A stretch of DNA of 64,000 bases from Pyxicephalus adspersus (Eukaryota > Chordata > Amphibia > Anura > Pyxicephalidae): NCBI RefSeq assembly GCF_032062135.1, contig NC_092859.1, positions 36,536,286-36,600,285 of the forward strand, in the 5' to 3' direction. The notes beneath the pieces were generated by a model. The model saw only the letters and a list, made by a program, of their open reading frames with translations, was not told the origin of the DNA and ran no database searches. Below, one piece after another: positions 1-12,176 of the stretch. Both the position numbers and the translations under genes were made by a program. Position 1 is the stretch's first letter. The number at the start of each line of letters is the position of its first letter.

Positions 1-460
1 GTCTGCATTTTGCTTCTGTCTGCAGATATAAACATGCTAATAATTATTGTAAACACAATAACAGGCTTGTTAGCATCCCTGTGTCAGCTTTTAAATAAAT
101 CATGCCCAGAACATTTTTTAAAGCAGTTTCCCCACTTGATCCCCTTTATAATATTCCAGTTGAGTCTTCAAAGAAGTTTGTAATATTCGCTTCAAGTAGT
201 TTCTGCTGTATTATTCATATAGACGGCAGCCTTGTAGTCATGAAAACATCAAAGTTTATGCAAAAAAGGGATTAGGACTAATTAACAGCGCTGGGATAAT
301 TGCAGTAGCATTTGTGTTCTTTCGTGCTGGCTCGGGTCGCTGGGGCGGAGGGCAGTAAATGAAAATGTTTCGTAATTATTATTGTTATTGGTGTTATTAT
401 TTACAGTGGCATTTGCAGATGTTAAAAAGAGCCTGACGCTTCAAATATTTTACCCAAAGC
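1..460. other. Candidate conserved non-coding element (window edge)
   Basis: This block has no repeat character and mixes homeodomain-like cores (GGACTAATTAACAG near 273, AATTATT runs near 370) with a GC-rich, CpG-containing patch near 328-355. That texture is usual for developmental enhancers in vertebrate gene deserts. It runs off the left edge. No credible exon is visible. Conservation is inferred, not tested. Confidence 0.35.
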
Positions 461-1179
461 TATGGCATAATAATTAGTGATTTCTTCTGTAGAACAATTA
501 GAGTAGAAGCCTTTCTTGTGCCAGTTTGAATATTTAAAGGAAAATCCCACTATATGAATTCTAGGTGGATATAAAGAAAGCAGTTTATATAGGTTGCTAA
601 ACTTTTTTGCTTCTTTATGCATTGTAAGTAGATTGTGGTGGGAAGGGCTGGCAGGGTCCTGGGCCCTGATGCAAACCGTGTAATGCCTGTTAGGAAGAGT
701 TATGTAATTATCACAATAGATTGATGCCAGTCTGGAAGAGTGGCCATAGCTAAGCATTGTGAATTTGCTTGCAAACTGCCCTGGGTTATGCTCATGTGTG
801 ATACTGGGCCTCCATGCATGAAAGAACTGAAATCAAATCGATACAAGAGAATAGCCAGAGACAGCAATGCTGTGGAAGAAAGGACTGGATGATGCTGGAG
901 CCATCCAACCAGAAAAAATTGAAGACAGGTTGACTTGCTGCAAATTCTCATGCACATTTGGACTAGCTCACAGTGTGCAATAAGATCAGTGTAAGCAATT
1001 TCAGTACAGGAGAAAGGCCTGTACAACTGCGTAAGACAAAGTGAGGCTGGGGATTAGTAAAAAATAAAGTTGTAAATCTGCCTTAAAATCAACTTTCTGT
1101 AACATTCTGTAAATCAGCACTTGCATCAGAGTATTGACAGAGTACATACTAACAGTAGCAGAGGTAATGACTTATGATC
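461..1179. other. Unannotated spacer, no gene seen
   Basis: Mixed-composition sequence with short chance open frames on the minus strand (about 110 codons at most). These have no domain, signal peptide or splice context. I see no repeat or regulatory signature worth naming. Confidence 0.5.
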
Positions 1180-1260
1180 AGTATTTTGCTGCTCCTTTAC
1201 TGTCCAATCAGCAGCTTGTCAGGGTGGTCACACCAATTATTGCTCTAGATTGGTTTTATG
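1180..1260 (-). mobile_element. Possible fragment of TTAA-family short DNA transposon
   Basis: The stretch reading CTGCTCCTTTACTGTCCAAT followed by CAGCAGCTTGTCAGG resembles, in reverse orientation, the internal part of the elements at 49037-49345 and 27064-27310 (CAGCCTGTGATTGGACAGTG and AGCAGC). Neither terminus is recognisable, so only the core match is reported. A chance match cannot be excluded. Confidence 0.35.
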
Positions 1261-2759
1261 ATGGTGACAACAGTGGACCCTGCCTATACAATATGTGTTA
1301 ACCAGGCCACTCGTAGACTTCACCAGGGCACATGTGACAGGGTGGCAATGCAGGAGCATTGGTAGACAATTGTCACTTCATAACAGGAAGTTCCTGAACC
1401 AGCATGGGTGAATCATGAGAAAGCTGCACATAGAAAAAATTTATATTTTTATATAAATCATTGGCTTTAACCAATTTGATACAAGCAGGAATACAGTTCT
1501 CTATGGAACCTTTTGTGTATTCCAGAGATTTTAAAAATTGATCCTACTGCCCTGGAAGAACAACAGGCCCTTGTTAGAGGAAAACAGCCAGGGTACCATC
1601 AGAGGGGCCCCCCTGTCCACCTCCAAAACTAACAAATCAGACCCAGGAACAAGTCTTCCCAGATTAATAGAACTAATGGAGCATCGGCGAGTTTCTGGGC
1701 AGCCAGCTAAGAAAAATATTCTCGGAGAGGATGCAGCCTACAGAGAAGGGAGCCTGTCACAGCAGTGAGTCTCAACCCCAGGCTTCCGTTCTACTGGATC
1801 GTCTCTACATCTGCTGCATCGTTTAAATGAGTCCAGAGACGTGAGAATCTCTGGAACTCTAGGATGACATGGACTAACCCTTTAGGTGCCAGGCTGGGAA
1901 TACATTGCCTTCTGCAAACAATAAACAAGAAGTGAACTCCAGCTCTACGTAACTTCCTCTCCATCTTCATGTACATTCAGAAAATATTTAAAGAGTATCT
2001 AAATCCCAAACTTTTTTATTTGTTTAGAATGGCCAGGGGTTAGAATACCTGTAAAGTATTTTTGTCATCGGTATTCCCACTAGAGAGACTTACTTTTTGT
2101 TTATCCTGGGGGTTTCCACAGGGACAGCTAAAGAAGCTGTAAAATACTGAGTCATCAATATAACAAAAATAAAGGGGAAATCAGTTATTTGTAATCAATT
2201 AAGATATGAGGGATTGCCAAGTAATCTATCATTGATATAAGTTGCAACACGCAAGGTATACACAAAATATAATCGGGTGTAATGTAAAGTATCAATTAAA
2301 TTGATTACTTAATTGATCTGAAGAATGATTATTACTGGTATACAAATGCAGATAATTCTTAGATCATTTTGGCAAAGTCAAAAATGGAATCATAACCCAC
2401 TAGATCAATGGAATGGCGGGTCTTGTGTTTTCATTTTATTTCCATCAGTTTGGTCACACTGAACGTCATTGTACGATCAATTGTTTGATCATATTGATGG
2501 AGGCAATTGCCATCAATTTGTTGTGTTTAAAGGTAAGGACAAGCTTCCCTCTACTGCCCAGATGCAAAGAAAAAAACAAACAAAAAAGTCTGAACCATTC
2601 CTTACTCAATCCAAAAAGCAAAATTGTCAGTAAATAAGTGTGGTTATATTTACAGGCCAAATATGGAGATTATAATTGTTAACACTAATACAATTTAATG
2701 AGTACAAGCCTGCATTCAGAATATGAGAAGTAAGCCTGCACACTGCTTGGATTAAATAC
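1261..2759. other. AT-rich spacer, no gene seen
   Basis: This is increasingly AT-rich DNA. The short frame at 1538-1768 (76 codons) has no recognisable similarity or exon boundary. Nothing else can be supported. Confidence 0.5.
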
Positions 2760-3180
2760 ATCTTTCCGATGCAGTTAACCTATCCGTTTTGATTGGCTAC
2801 CTAACACGGTTTGTCTGTGTTTGACGGAGAATCTGCCCTGTCTTCCACCCGCTGGCTTGCACAGGGGTCAGCTAATCTTTTCTCCTAAGTGGGATAGATG
2901 CAAATCCAGCTCCCTGCGCGCTTCCTCACTAATTTAATTCTCTTTGGGGCTTTCATGTTTAAACCTTGTAATGGATCAAGCCAAGCAGGAGGTTGAGAGG
3001 TTGTTTTTTCAGGAAAATGAACATGGACATTACATACTGATGGACAAGATGAGCGCCATGTACCTAATGTCCTTACCTGATGTCTCTGTGCCTCATTGTG
3101 AAACTGCTTGTTAATTGACGCGCTGTGCCACTTGCAATTTTCAGGGCATCATAATTCAATGAGCTATGTTGCAAGAATTT
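2760..3180. other. Candidate conserved non-coding element
   Basis: Non-repetitive block that is locally GC-richer than its flanks. It has a CCAAT-type inverted box (GATTGGCTACC near 2800), CpGs around 2822-2850 and 2918, and AT-rich homeodomain-type words near 2930 and 3110. There is no open frame. The enhancer role is inferred from texture only. Confidence 0.35.
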
Positions 3181-3221
3181 ATTTTTAGCTCATTATATAA
3201 ACTGGCATTATGGTCATTTTG

Positions 3222-3275
3222 CTATTATTGTTATAGTTTATTTATATAACACTGCCATCCAAGCTGTGTAATTAT
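3222..3275 (-). repeat. Possible degenerate L2/SINE-type tail
   Basis: The words TTTATATAACACTGCC and AAGCTGTGTAA match, loosely and in reverse, the tail seen intact at 8413-8465 (TGTACAGCGCTGCG, GGCGCTATATAA). The copy is short and diverged. Confidence 0.3.
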
Positions 3276-4289
3276 CTCCACCCTTGGTACAACTGGTAAG
3301 ACACTATTGCATTATCTTTAGTGCCTTGTAACTGCCATGAAAGAGGGAAATAAATCTGTTCTTCTTTTACTTTTTTTAATGGTAAGTGCTGCAGCAATGG
3401 TTAACAAATCCTATCTTTGTAGCCTAAAGGCTGGTCGGACAACAGCTTTGACACACAATGCAGCTCTCAAACATTCAAGCATGCCCTCCCATTTCTGCTC
3501 TAATCAATAGTGCTGCTCAGGTAGCAAGAACGCTGTTAATTACAGCAGTATTTTTGGGAAAATGGGGTGTATCCTATGTGTTGCCAGCATAGGAATTCCC
3601 TCCTGGTTCCACTGATTTTACCAGTTCCTCCATCTTGCTGCTTTGTACTGTGCTAAGGTATGAATTCCCATTTTTCCTTTATAGATAAATATTTTAACTT
3701 TCCCCTTGGGTTATTCCTGCTGAGTTATGCATTTTGTTGGGATTTTTCTTTTAAATCCCACATAATATACCCCATGTTGTTTATTAGCAATAAAATGCCT
3801 TTGGTCCCCATGAAAATGTTTGTGCATGCTTGTAAGGCTAGAAAAGACCTTTTATTTTCCACGTAAATGTTTAATTCCTCCCCCGTCGTTGGGTTGGAAA
3901 GCATCTTGTCAGCAGTAACGGTGGGAATAAAAACTCTCCACAGCAAGCGTACAAAGCTAGAAGATGCTAGCGCAGCACTGTTTGAATTAGAGATGGCGTG
4001 TTTAATACCTTTGCTTTGTGCTTAATTGTAGTAGGGGCTATTACTATCCCGCTTTGTGCATCTTATCACTCAACCCTGTCTACACCAGTGATCCACAACT
4101 TTCCTTCAGCACAGGCAATCATTGGGATTTACCCACATTTCACTGTGGTATTGTATACAAGTGTTCTGTAGACTGATACCTCAAGAATATGAAGGTTCTC
4201 CATTGCCCCACTTCCCTTCTGTTATGTAGTTCATTGTATATCCTATGGACCTAACGCCTAATTGAATCTTTTATAGTTAAAGATATTTC
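3276..4289. other. Spacer, no gene seen
   Basis: AT-rich DNA with small overlapping frames on both strands at 3660-3946, which look like chance. No repeat family was recognised. Confidence 0.5.
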
Positions 4290-4545
4290 ACTGCATCCAA
4301 ATAAAAGGTGTAGAGTGGAAAAAGCTGTCCCCCATGCTGTAAAAAAGACTCTTGACGTCTGTGTGGAAGTAGTGGTCTCTCTGCAGAGGTTTGACACACC
4401 CCCTGCTAATTCAGAGCTAAAGATAATTAATTGTTTAATTATCTCTGCTGATTGGAGTCCACTGCTTACCCTGCAGAGATCAATTCTCCTTTTCTGCAGT
4501 AATGTAGCAGGGTACAGGCTTTTCTATTATGGTTTTGTTAAGAAA
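4290..4545. promoter_or_regulatory. Candidate enhancer with paired inverted TAATTA sites
   Basis: The arms AGATAATTAA (4421-4430) and TTAATTATCT (4435-4444) form a perfect 10-bp inverted repeat around a 4-base spacer. Each arm holds a TAATTA homeodomain core (4424-4429 and 4436-4441). Flanking sequence is non-repetitive, with CTGCAGAG boxes on both sides (about 4381 and 4471). Paired, closely spaced TAATTA cores are typical targets of dimerising homeodomain proteins. The specific factor is unknown. Confidence 0.4.
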
Positions 4546-5194
4546 ACTAACTAAAGGATTGAGAAAAATATTTAACTGATATAACCTGAAGGATCGATAG
4601 GACCTTCCAATGCACTTGGTCCTATGTTCATTATGATCCTCACACCAAAACAATGTCGTCAGACAAATGGATGTGCTGAGCTGGAATCTTTAGGTTGCTT
4701 TCTAAGTAGAGGGATGTGCTCACAGGTGTGTTTCTGTTCTTTCATTGAGCAGCCACCAGGGTCAGGTATTTTCTAATCTTTATCAAACTACACTGCAACT
4801 ATAGAAAATGTTAAGGATCTGGTTTGTAAGGTGGAGTACTGGATCACAAGGCTGGCTGTACAAGTCTACGTGCCTAGAGTTTACTTATTTGAAGCAATTA
4901 TTGAGCAATTACACGCAATACATATTTCCTGTACTTTAAATAATATTTTGTTGTTATACAGCAATATCATTGTACTGTTTTCAGCATAAACATATGGGTT
5001 TGTGCTACAACATCCTGGATAGCATTGGATTTGAATGCAAAGGAAACATGCAGAAACAATCAACAGCAACAAACAGAGAGATGTAAAAAGACAAAGAAAC
5101 GGTTTAATAAGTTTAATGTGAACACACAGATATTACTTAGAAGCAAGATCAGTTACACTGACCAAAGTTTCATCCTTTTGTAGTTACAGATTTT
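4546..5194. other. Spacer, no gene seen
   Basis: Mixed sequence without a coding, repeat or regulatory signature that I can support. Confidence 0.5.
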
Positions 5195-5275
5195 AATATT
5201 ATTATTTTTATTATTAAACAGGATTTATATAGTGCCAACATATTATGCAGCTCTGTACATTAAATTTGACAAATA
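5195..5275 (-). repeat. L2/SINE-type 3' tail, minus strand
   Basis: Reading the minus strand gives AATTTAATGTACAGAGC, then GCATAATATGTTGGCACTAT, then ATAAATCCTG and an ATT-rich tail. This is the same tail as at 8413-8487, with a few substitutions. The polarity and the TATAAAT plus short tandem-repeat ending resemble the conserved 3' end of L2-like LINEs and the SINEs that share it. The upstream body is not recognisable. Confidence 0.7.
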
Positions 5276-8200
5276 CACTTTAACAAATAACAGTGATCTT
5301 AAATTGATGGTAATGATTGTGATGAGAAAGCAATAGATGGGGCCTAAAGGAAATGAATATGACTTTGTTAAACCTTGGCATAGTCATAAAGACATATGCA
5401 AAATTTAGATTTAAGTTTTTTTTTTTTTTCTTCAGTCTAATATATTGAGAGTCATGTATAGAATTGGTCCTTGTCACCACATAGAAGCTGGTGTTTAAGT
5501 AGACAGAAGTGTTAGGCACCTGGCTGACAGACTGCCTAGCTGGCTAGCAGTTCTACCTCTGCCCGAGCTGTCATTTTAATAGGAAAACATCCATCATCTT
5601 CCCACTAGTCCTCAATAATCACCTCCTATTACAGGCAGATTGAATCTTCAACCTGTGGCATGGAGCCAGTTCTCCCTGCCGTTCCCGGCTTCCTGCTCTG
5701 TGTGCTGGTATTCAAAACATTTCACAGTCCAACTCTATAAAATGGGATATCAAACTTAGTCTCATGTCCCTTCGTGTCCCTGGGCCTGTTAAGCTTTTTT
5801 CCACAGTAATCATTAGCAATCTTGTCCTTTATAGGACTGTGTCAGATCATTTTATATTAAACTGGCCACACTTACTTTAGTTTTCCTAATTGTACTCTGT
5901 ATTTAATGTTTATTTAACGGCAAAACATTTCATTTAGTTTTGGGTAGAACTTGCGAGAAATAAATCCATGCTGGGTTATTTTTGCTCACATGCAAGAGAT
6001 TTCCCTTAATTTCCTGTCTTAGAAATACAACAGGAAATGAAAGAAAATCACTTCAAAGTGAAGGAAATTCCCATCTCAGACAGCTGTGACCAGAATAGGT
6101 ATTCCTATTGCCTGATTTGGCCTTATTGCTTGTTCTAAAGACAACTCCAGCATTCTGAAATCGGTCTGGGTGACAATGGTTATGAGTACAGATGCTGGAG
6201 TGTATCTTCCCAATAGAGACTTAAGACAAAAAAATAAGACTGCATTTAACCCTTTACCACTCTAACCAAGACTAAAAATATTGTCTATATATACACTTTA
6301 ATAATTAAATCCAGGCTGCACATTGCCTTCTGGTGTTTATTCTTACCATACTCAATAAACTGACAAATGCAGAACCTCAGTGAACAGCAGAGGTCCAGGC
6401 GTTAACTGCTTAATGACTAGAGTGGAATAAAATACCATAAAGGGTATGATTCTTGACAAGGCCACAAATACAGCCAATCCTATAATCCAAGGGGCTCCAC
6501 AACAACACAGGGTTAAATCTGAAGAGTAACACAGTTGCTTGTAGATCCATCAGTGCTGGTATTACCCTTGATTTGTTTTAGTTTCTTTGTTTTAGTTTCT
6601 TTGTTCACATCACAAGATTTGATTTTCAACTTTGTGTTACAAAACAACTGAAGAACATAGGAGAAGTGCTTCAAGTGTGTGTCCAGGACCATGGAGAGTC
6701 AGTCTCAATTTATGGGATGATGGGCAAACATGTCTCAGTCTGTCAATAATATTAGGATAGCTGCCAGTGTTTGCTCCCACTTTCTGTTCCTTATCCTCCA
6801 AACAGATTCAGTCCCAGAAATTGATTAACAGTTGTGGGGTAAAAAAAGTTCTTGAAAGATGCATTCTAGGAGTTGCATTTGAATTTAGTCTAATTTAAAG
6901 AGCTACTTCGACTGTATTGATGGATCTTTGTCTTCTGGAAGTCTAGATGTTTGTGTAACATGTAGCTAAAATCAAGAATTATATTTTCTGTCTTGCTGGC
7001 TGTAATATAGAACTGCCATTAATAACAGCCAGGAGATAGTGGTAGGTGACCCCAAATTTAGTGCTGTAATCAGTGACCTGATTTCAGTGTTCCCTTGGGA
7101 AACACAAGCAAGTCAGCCAGATGAGAAATATAGTTTCTCTTTTGACATTATTTGTACAGCAAACAATTAGCCATCATTATTCACGCTCTGTCTATCTGCC
7201 ATTGCTTCCCAGAGATTTATGGTCCAGTGTGGTCTATGAAATGAAGTTCCTATATCTTTCACATGTGCAACCTAATTTCCAATCAGTTTTTTATCCGACT
7301 GTGTATGATAAACCCGGGAGGTGCAATCACTAATTCCACTTTTCATCGGGTGATGTCTGTCTTCATGGCTACCTGTGATAGTAATGTATTCATTTCCAGG
7401 ATCCATCTATTTATTTTTCACCTTTATAAATCTGTCTCTCTCCTGTTGTTCCCCTCTCTCTTTCTCTGGACGCTTTGCCTTCTTTGCACTGGCTGTCTTT
7501 CTTTGTGAGGAAGTCATTCATTTTCCTGATAAGAAAATCTTCTTACAGCCACTATAGTTCCTCTCTAGGAAAGTAATTCCTCCTCAATGTAACACTGGTG
7601 CCTGCTCCTACATCTCATCTGAGCTCTTCTGTTTCCAAAAATGGTAGACATGATGGGATTACAGGGGCTCTAGGCAAAACCCAAAATTTAGATACATTTA
7701 TAAAAATAGTGTTTTACCTTTTAATAAATATACTTTTAGAGGAAAATGTATTTATTTACATCAGATTGTGGCCAAGAATAAACTCAGATTCTTCCCGTGT
7801 CTGGTCTCATTGGCTTCTCCATGAGCAGTGGACATACCCCAAAACAACTGATTGCAACAACTTAGAATTATTGTTTGACAATCACAACGCATAAAAAATG
7901 CTGTTCTCAACCAAATTCTCTATTTGCTTGTACAACATGTTGGAAACCCTGGCTCCTAGGATGGCATGTTATATTAAAAGCACTATAAGAGGTCATACTT
8001 GTGAACTTCAGGTGTAAGTGTTAAATTACTCTTGCAAGTATATTGGTCTATTTGTTGGCGCCATTACTAGGAATAGGTATGTATCCCACAGTATGACCAT
8101 GTGGGAACCAAGAAGAGCTTAGTCACCCTATAACAAAGAACACCTTGGCTGGATCATCAGGTATTATTTAAATAAAAGCTAAAAATGAAAAAATATTTTC

Positions 8201-8332
8201 AAAATACAATTTCCATGTATATGAATTTTTAGTAATTGGACTTACATCTACATTAACACCGGCTATAAATGGGAGGTACTATTGTTAGATAGTTACATAT
8301 TTAATCAGATTGAAAATAACCAGAAGCATCAT
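5276..8332. other. Long spacer, no gene seen
   Basis: Three kilobases of AT-rich DNA. They include a T10 tract near 5420, a tandem duplication of a ~15-base unit at 6574-6605 (TTTTAGTTTCTTTG twice) and pyrimidine-rich sequence at 7435-7500. Short frames at 7121-7557 and 7598-7894 are chance in appearance. The part at 5870-6120 is less repetitive and could be a weak regulatory element, but nothing specific supports that. Confidence 0.45.
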
Positions 8333-8487
8333 ACTAGATTGTAAGCTCTTCGGGGCAGGGTCCTCTCCTCCTGTATCACTGTCTGTATTAGTCTGTCATT
8401 TGCAATCCCTATTTAATGTACAGCGCTGCGTAATATGTTGGCGCTATATAAATCCTGTTTAATAATAATATTAATAATAATAATAAA
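8333..8487 (+). repeat. L2/SINE-type retroposon tail, best copy
   Basis: The copy runs from ATTGTAAGCTCTTCGGGGCA through GGTCCTCTCCTCCTG and TGTACAGCGCTGCG to TTGGCGCTATATAA, and ends in a TAATAATAAT tail (about 8460-8487). A conserved terminal hook followed by a short tandem repeat is the pattern of L2/CR1-clade 3' ends and SINEs that borrow them. No pol III A or B box is visible upstream, so I cannot tell a SINE from a truncated LINE. Diverged relatives lie at 5195-5275, 18248-18336 and 31629-31685. Confidence 0.75.
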
Positions 8488-8537
8488 ATATCCATAAGCT
8501 GTTGGTTGACATGACCTGTCTTTTCCTTCTCCAAGGC

Positions 8538-8969
8538 CTAAAGCTACGTACACACTTCCAATTATTATCGTCGGAAAACGAACGACGAACGTTCCTGCAC
8601 GATATATATGAACGATCGTATAGCACCGATACTGCACATAGAGGTAACGACACGATCGTTCGTAGATATTGTACACACAATAGATACGATCGTTTAAGCG
8701 ATAGAGGAACTATGTGCACGACAGGAAAGTGAACGGATGTTCGTTCATCACGCATGCTCTGAACATGGACGATCAACGAACGACCGTACACACGAACGAT
8801 GTTCAACGATCGTCGTCCAATCCTATCCGCCGGTCCGGTCGTTCGTTTCCAGCGACTTTCCTCGTTCGTCGGCGTCGTTGGTTACTTTTTTACGAACGAT
8901 TTTTTGCCCAATCGATCGTTCGTCGTTCGATTGGAACGATAAAAATTGGAAGTGTGTACGCACCTTTAG
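8538..8969. mobile_element. Non-autonomous DNA transposon, complete with both terminal inverted repeats
   Basis: The left end (CTAAAGCTACGTACACACTT at 8538) and the reverse complement of the right end (CTAAAGGTGCGTACACACTT, ending at 8969) match over about 52 bases with few differences, both continuing into CGAACGACGAACG. The 432-bp interior is packed with CGAACGAT, ACGATCGTTCG and related words in both orientations, and is far richer in CpG than the flanks. No open frame has transposase similarity, so it is a MITE-like element moved in trans. TA flanks both ends (8539-8540 and 8967-8968), but the true target duplication is unclear. Superfamily undetermined. Confidence 0.8.
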
Positions 8970-9534
8970 TTTGCTGCAGATAAGAAATTAATAATGTACC
9001 AAGCACAGATTAGAGGAGGTTGTTTTCTGACCATACTAGTATTCCATTCAGTAAAACACACTTTAAAAAGTCTGAACATCTTTACCACAATCTTCAGGGA
9101 GAAGTTTTGGTGCCAGAAACTGCTATGGTATGTTTTGCTGCAATTTGTAGCTGACAGTGACAAAAGACAAAAAAATTATAGTCATTAGGAGAACATTTAC
9201 TTTGTTGCAAATTGTTTAGTCTAACAACTTAGCTCAAGGTAAATAATTGTCTCAGCATTTTAAGGAAATTTATGGCAAAAAGAACATTTCCCTTTTATAC
9301 TTTGTGTACAGGAAAACATCGTGGGTTGAGGAGCTACAGAAAAGAAACAATAATGCGTATGGTATATATATAGTAGTATAGTATAAAATAGTATAGTATA
9401 GTACAGTATTTTTAGGCTGACCATAGAAGGTCTAGTCTGGCAGTAATTTTGTTAAATCTAGAGTCAAGTCAATATTGGAAGTGATACTTTAAAATGTATA
9501 TAAGGATTACAAGGCAATTTAGAAGTGGAGCCTG
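8970..9534. other. AT-rich spacer with TAGTA microsatellite
   Basis: Positions 9371-9410 hold an imperfect run of TAGTA/ATAGT units. The remainder is AT-rich and shows no gene. Confidence 0.55.
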
Positions 9535-9600
9535 GGAACCCAACACCAGCCTGTGATTGGACAATGAAAGAACAACAGTACATACAGATGACATTGTCCA
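9535..9600 (+). mobile_element. Fragment of TTAA-family short DNA transposon
   Basis: The segment around CAGCCTGTGATTGGACAATG, followed by AAAGAAC, matches the core of the elements at 49037-49345 and 27064-27310. Both termini are missing or unrecognisable. Confidence 0.5.
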
Positions 9601-10179
9601 CCCCCGCTACTATGAGTTATTCTTTTTTATTATATAAGTAAAATGTTTATTTTGGAAATACAATTGAATGCATGACAAATGATTTCCAAAACAGTAAGGG
9701 TTATCTATAGAAACAGTACAGCAGTAGCTTTAAAGGTTTCTTTTTGCTAAAACTTCAGTTGTCAAACGGAGTAAGAAGTTGCTGCAATGAGTTCTACATA
9801 CTTTTTTTTCTTGATGCACAGAATAAAACAGGCTCCTATTATTTACATGTAAAACACTGTAGACTGTTAATCAATGAAGTATACAATTACTTATAGGAGT
9901 TAAGAAGAAATTTTTTTTTGTTGCTTTGGGTTCAGGATTCCAGCAAAGCAAGTTTATATTCATGTTTGTCCTTTGGTTGGATCCAGTCTGAATATACCAG
10001 GATTATTTTTGCAACAGGTGGTATAACATTTGTATACCATGTGTAAATACGTTAAAATCTCTACAAAGAATACCTCTCTACAAATAATAATGTATATTGT
10101 AAATAATAATGTAAATGTATAAAAAAGAAAATAATTTATATACACACACAGACATATATATATGTTATAAACAACACAG
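9601..10179. other. AT-rich spacer, no gene seen
   Basis: Low-complexity AT-rich DNA with CATATATATATG-like words near 10150. No coding or regulatory feature can be supported. Confidence 0.5.
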
Positions 10180-10835
10180 TTCCTTTAAAGTGCTCATGTA
10201 TTCATCAAAAAGTTGACTAGGAGTGAGCTTGTACTCTATGCCTAATTCACCCTCCCTTCTCCTTTGGTGAACTGGCTGTTTTGTATCTGCAAATGTCCCA
10301 TGTGGACAGTTGGTAAGCCTGCCTCTAAAGGACCGGCCAGACCCCGACACATACTAAGAAATAAATTCATTTTGCTAAAGGCGTATGATACGATAGAGCA
10401 GGTTCATTGTCCCCTCCACCTGCTCCCTTTACATAAACCCCCATGTATTTAGGAAATCTAATTCCCTGCCTTTAAGAAGCAAAGGACATGATTTTCTGCT
10501 TGACAAGAAGTTTCGCCCCTGGCAGCTGCTTGGAGCAGAGGTGGGGGGATAGGAAATAATACACTGAGGCCTGAAAGGGTGGGGTCTTTCTTTGTTACTT
10601 TTTATATTTATTCAGGAAAAGCTGACAATCGGCCCATATTAATGAACAACACCATCAATCAGGGACTGACAATGAGCGGAAAACAGAGGTATATGTCAGG
10701 CGGATGGCAGATTGATTTTTTTTTTTTCAAGCTGGCTGTTTATAGAATGTTCAGTTGGCAAAACACTAACACCCGAGCCACAAATAGCAAGCAGGGATTA
10801 GAGCTAGAAGAACCAATGCCATTTTACTGATGTGA
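10180..10835. other. Candidate conserved non-coding element pair
   Basis: Two adjacent non-repetitive stretches (about 10180-10440 and 10480-10830) have moderate GC and several CpGs (10330-10350, 10381-10392). AT-rich cores such as CCATATTAATGAAC (10634) lie inside. A T10 run at 10717-10726 splits the second. No coding frame is convincing. Confidence 0.35.
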
Positions 10836-12110
10836 AAGGAGAGCACTTGGCTATGTAACACCTTTCTTTTTTTCCTCATCTGTGTTTCATTACATTTCTT
10901 GTGACAAAAAGGGAAAGGCAAAAATGCCACTGCTCAGTTGCCCTCAGTTAACTGAGGACAGTATTAGCTCAGAAGGATCGGTTATAGTTGTTTGTAGGAT
11001 TCTAGGTACCCCAGGTTTTTAGAATTTTATCATTAAAAAGGTGACACACTTCCAGTAGTAAATTAAGGTGTCACGTCTAATTGGTGTTTGTTGGCATGAA
11101 AGTGGCAGATTTCCTTAAAAGCTTGTACACCCACATGCTGATACACACCTTTGACATTTCCCCACCAATCATGGCTCTATGTAGGCTTCACATTTGGACA
11201 GTGTTGGCATGGTCAGGTTAATGTTTTGTCCTCCCTTCACCCATATGACAATGTTGGGCCCTGGCAATTGGCGGCTTAGGCTTAAGAACTGCATCCTGTG
11301 AAGAAGAGAAGATCGTCAGATGCTCCCTTAAACTGGCAAACATTGGGCATTTCCCAGCACCCAAAGCCTCTAATGGAGTCACCAGAGAGCCCCTCAGATT
11401 ACTCATTTTCTGAGCCAGTGTTGCTTTGCACAGTTCTGTTGGTCTAATTCTAGGAACATGCTTTTAGAAGTGGGGGTGCAAGGATAATAAAAATGTATAT
11501 ATTATATAAACTGATATATTGAAATCTTCTTTAGGAATTGCTTTTTTATTAGATAAACCATATGTTTAATTTATAAAGGACAACTGTGTAGGAAAAAATG
11601 AAATCTGAATCCATCGGAAGGGCATTTAGGACTTGTACTGCAATATTTACATTAAGTGGGCTGGTCCTTTAATACAGTAATTTTACATACCAAGCTAGCA
11701 GTAAAAATCTATTCATTTGCTTTTATTGTATAGAAATAAAAAGCCCCCACTGATTCCAGTATCTACAACTTTGCCTGTGTTACATTTTTCTTCCTCTGCT
11801 TGTACATCAGCATAAAAACAGGAACATTGTGATCCAGAAACGGGAAAGCCGTAAATAAAATATAATTGCTCTGACAATACCCATTTTCCTGGCAATGCCT
11901 ACCATTCTTGTTTTGTAATTATTTCTTTCTGGGCAGACATGTGGTTTCCATTACACAGGCCTTTGTGAACGAATTGGAAAAAAAAGTGCTAATAGTAAAA
12001 AACATAAATAAGCATTTATGTCTTTTAGAATAATCCTTTTGCTCTCACTAACCTACTTCCTAATGCCCTGCCCTACAACCCAATGCTATAAATTGAACAC
12101 ATGAAAAATT
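10836..12110. other. Spacer, no gene seen
   Basis: Mixed AT-rich sequence. The small minus-strand frames at 11218-11406 and 11713-11895 look like chance. No repeat family recognised. Confidence 0.5.

Positions 12111-12155
<45 letters not shown>
12111..12155. repeat. Poly-A plus (AT)n microsatellite
   Basis: A run of about 17 A is followed directly by about 14 AT dinucleotides. The bases just after it (CACTATATGCAAAAAGTGTG, 12157-12176) resemble the terminus of Tc1-like elements that end in CACTATATGGCCAAAAGT. The similarity stops after about 20 bases, so no element is called. Confidence 0.85.
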
Positions 12156-12158
<3 letters not shown>

Positions 12159-12176
12159 TATATGCAAAAAGTGTGG

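Noticed and set aside
8413..8991. Cluster of six overlapping open frames
   Set aside because: They read through the L2/SINE tail and the CGAACGAT MITE, whose palindromic words lack stops in several frames.
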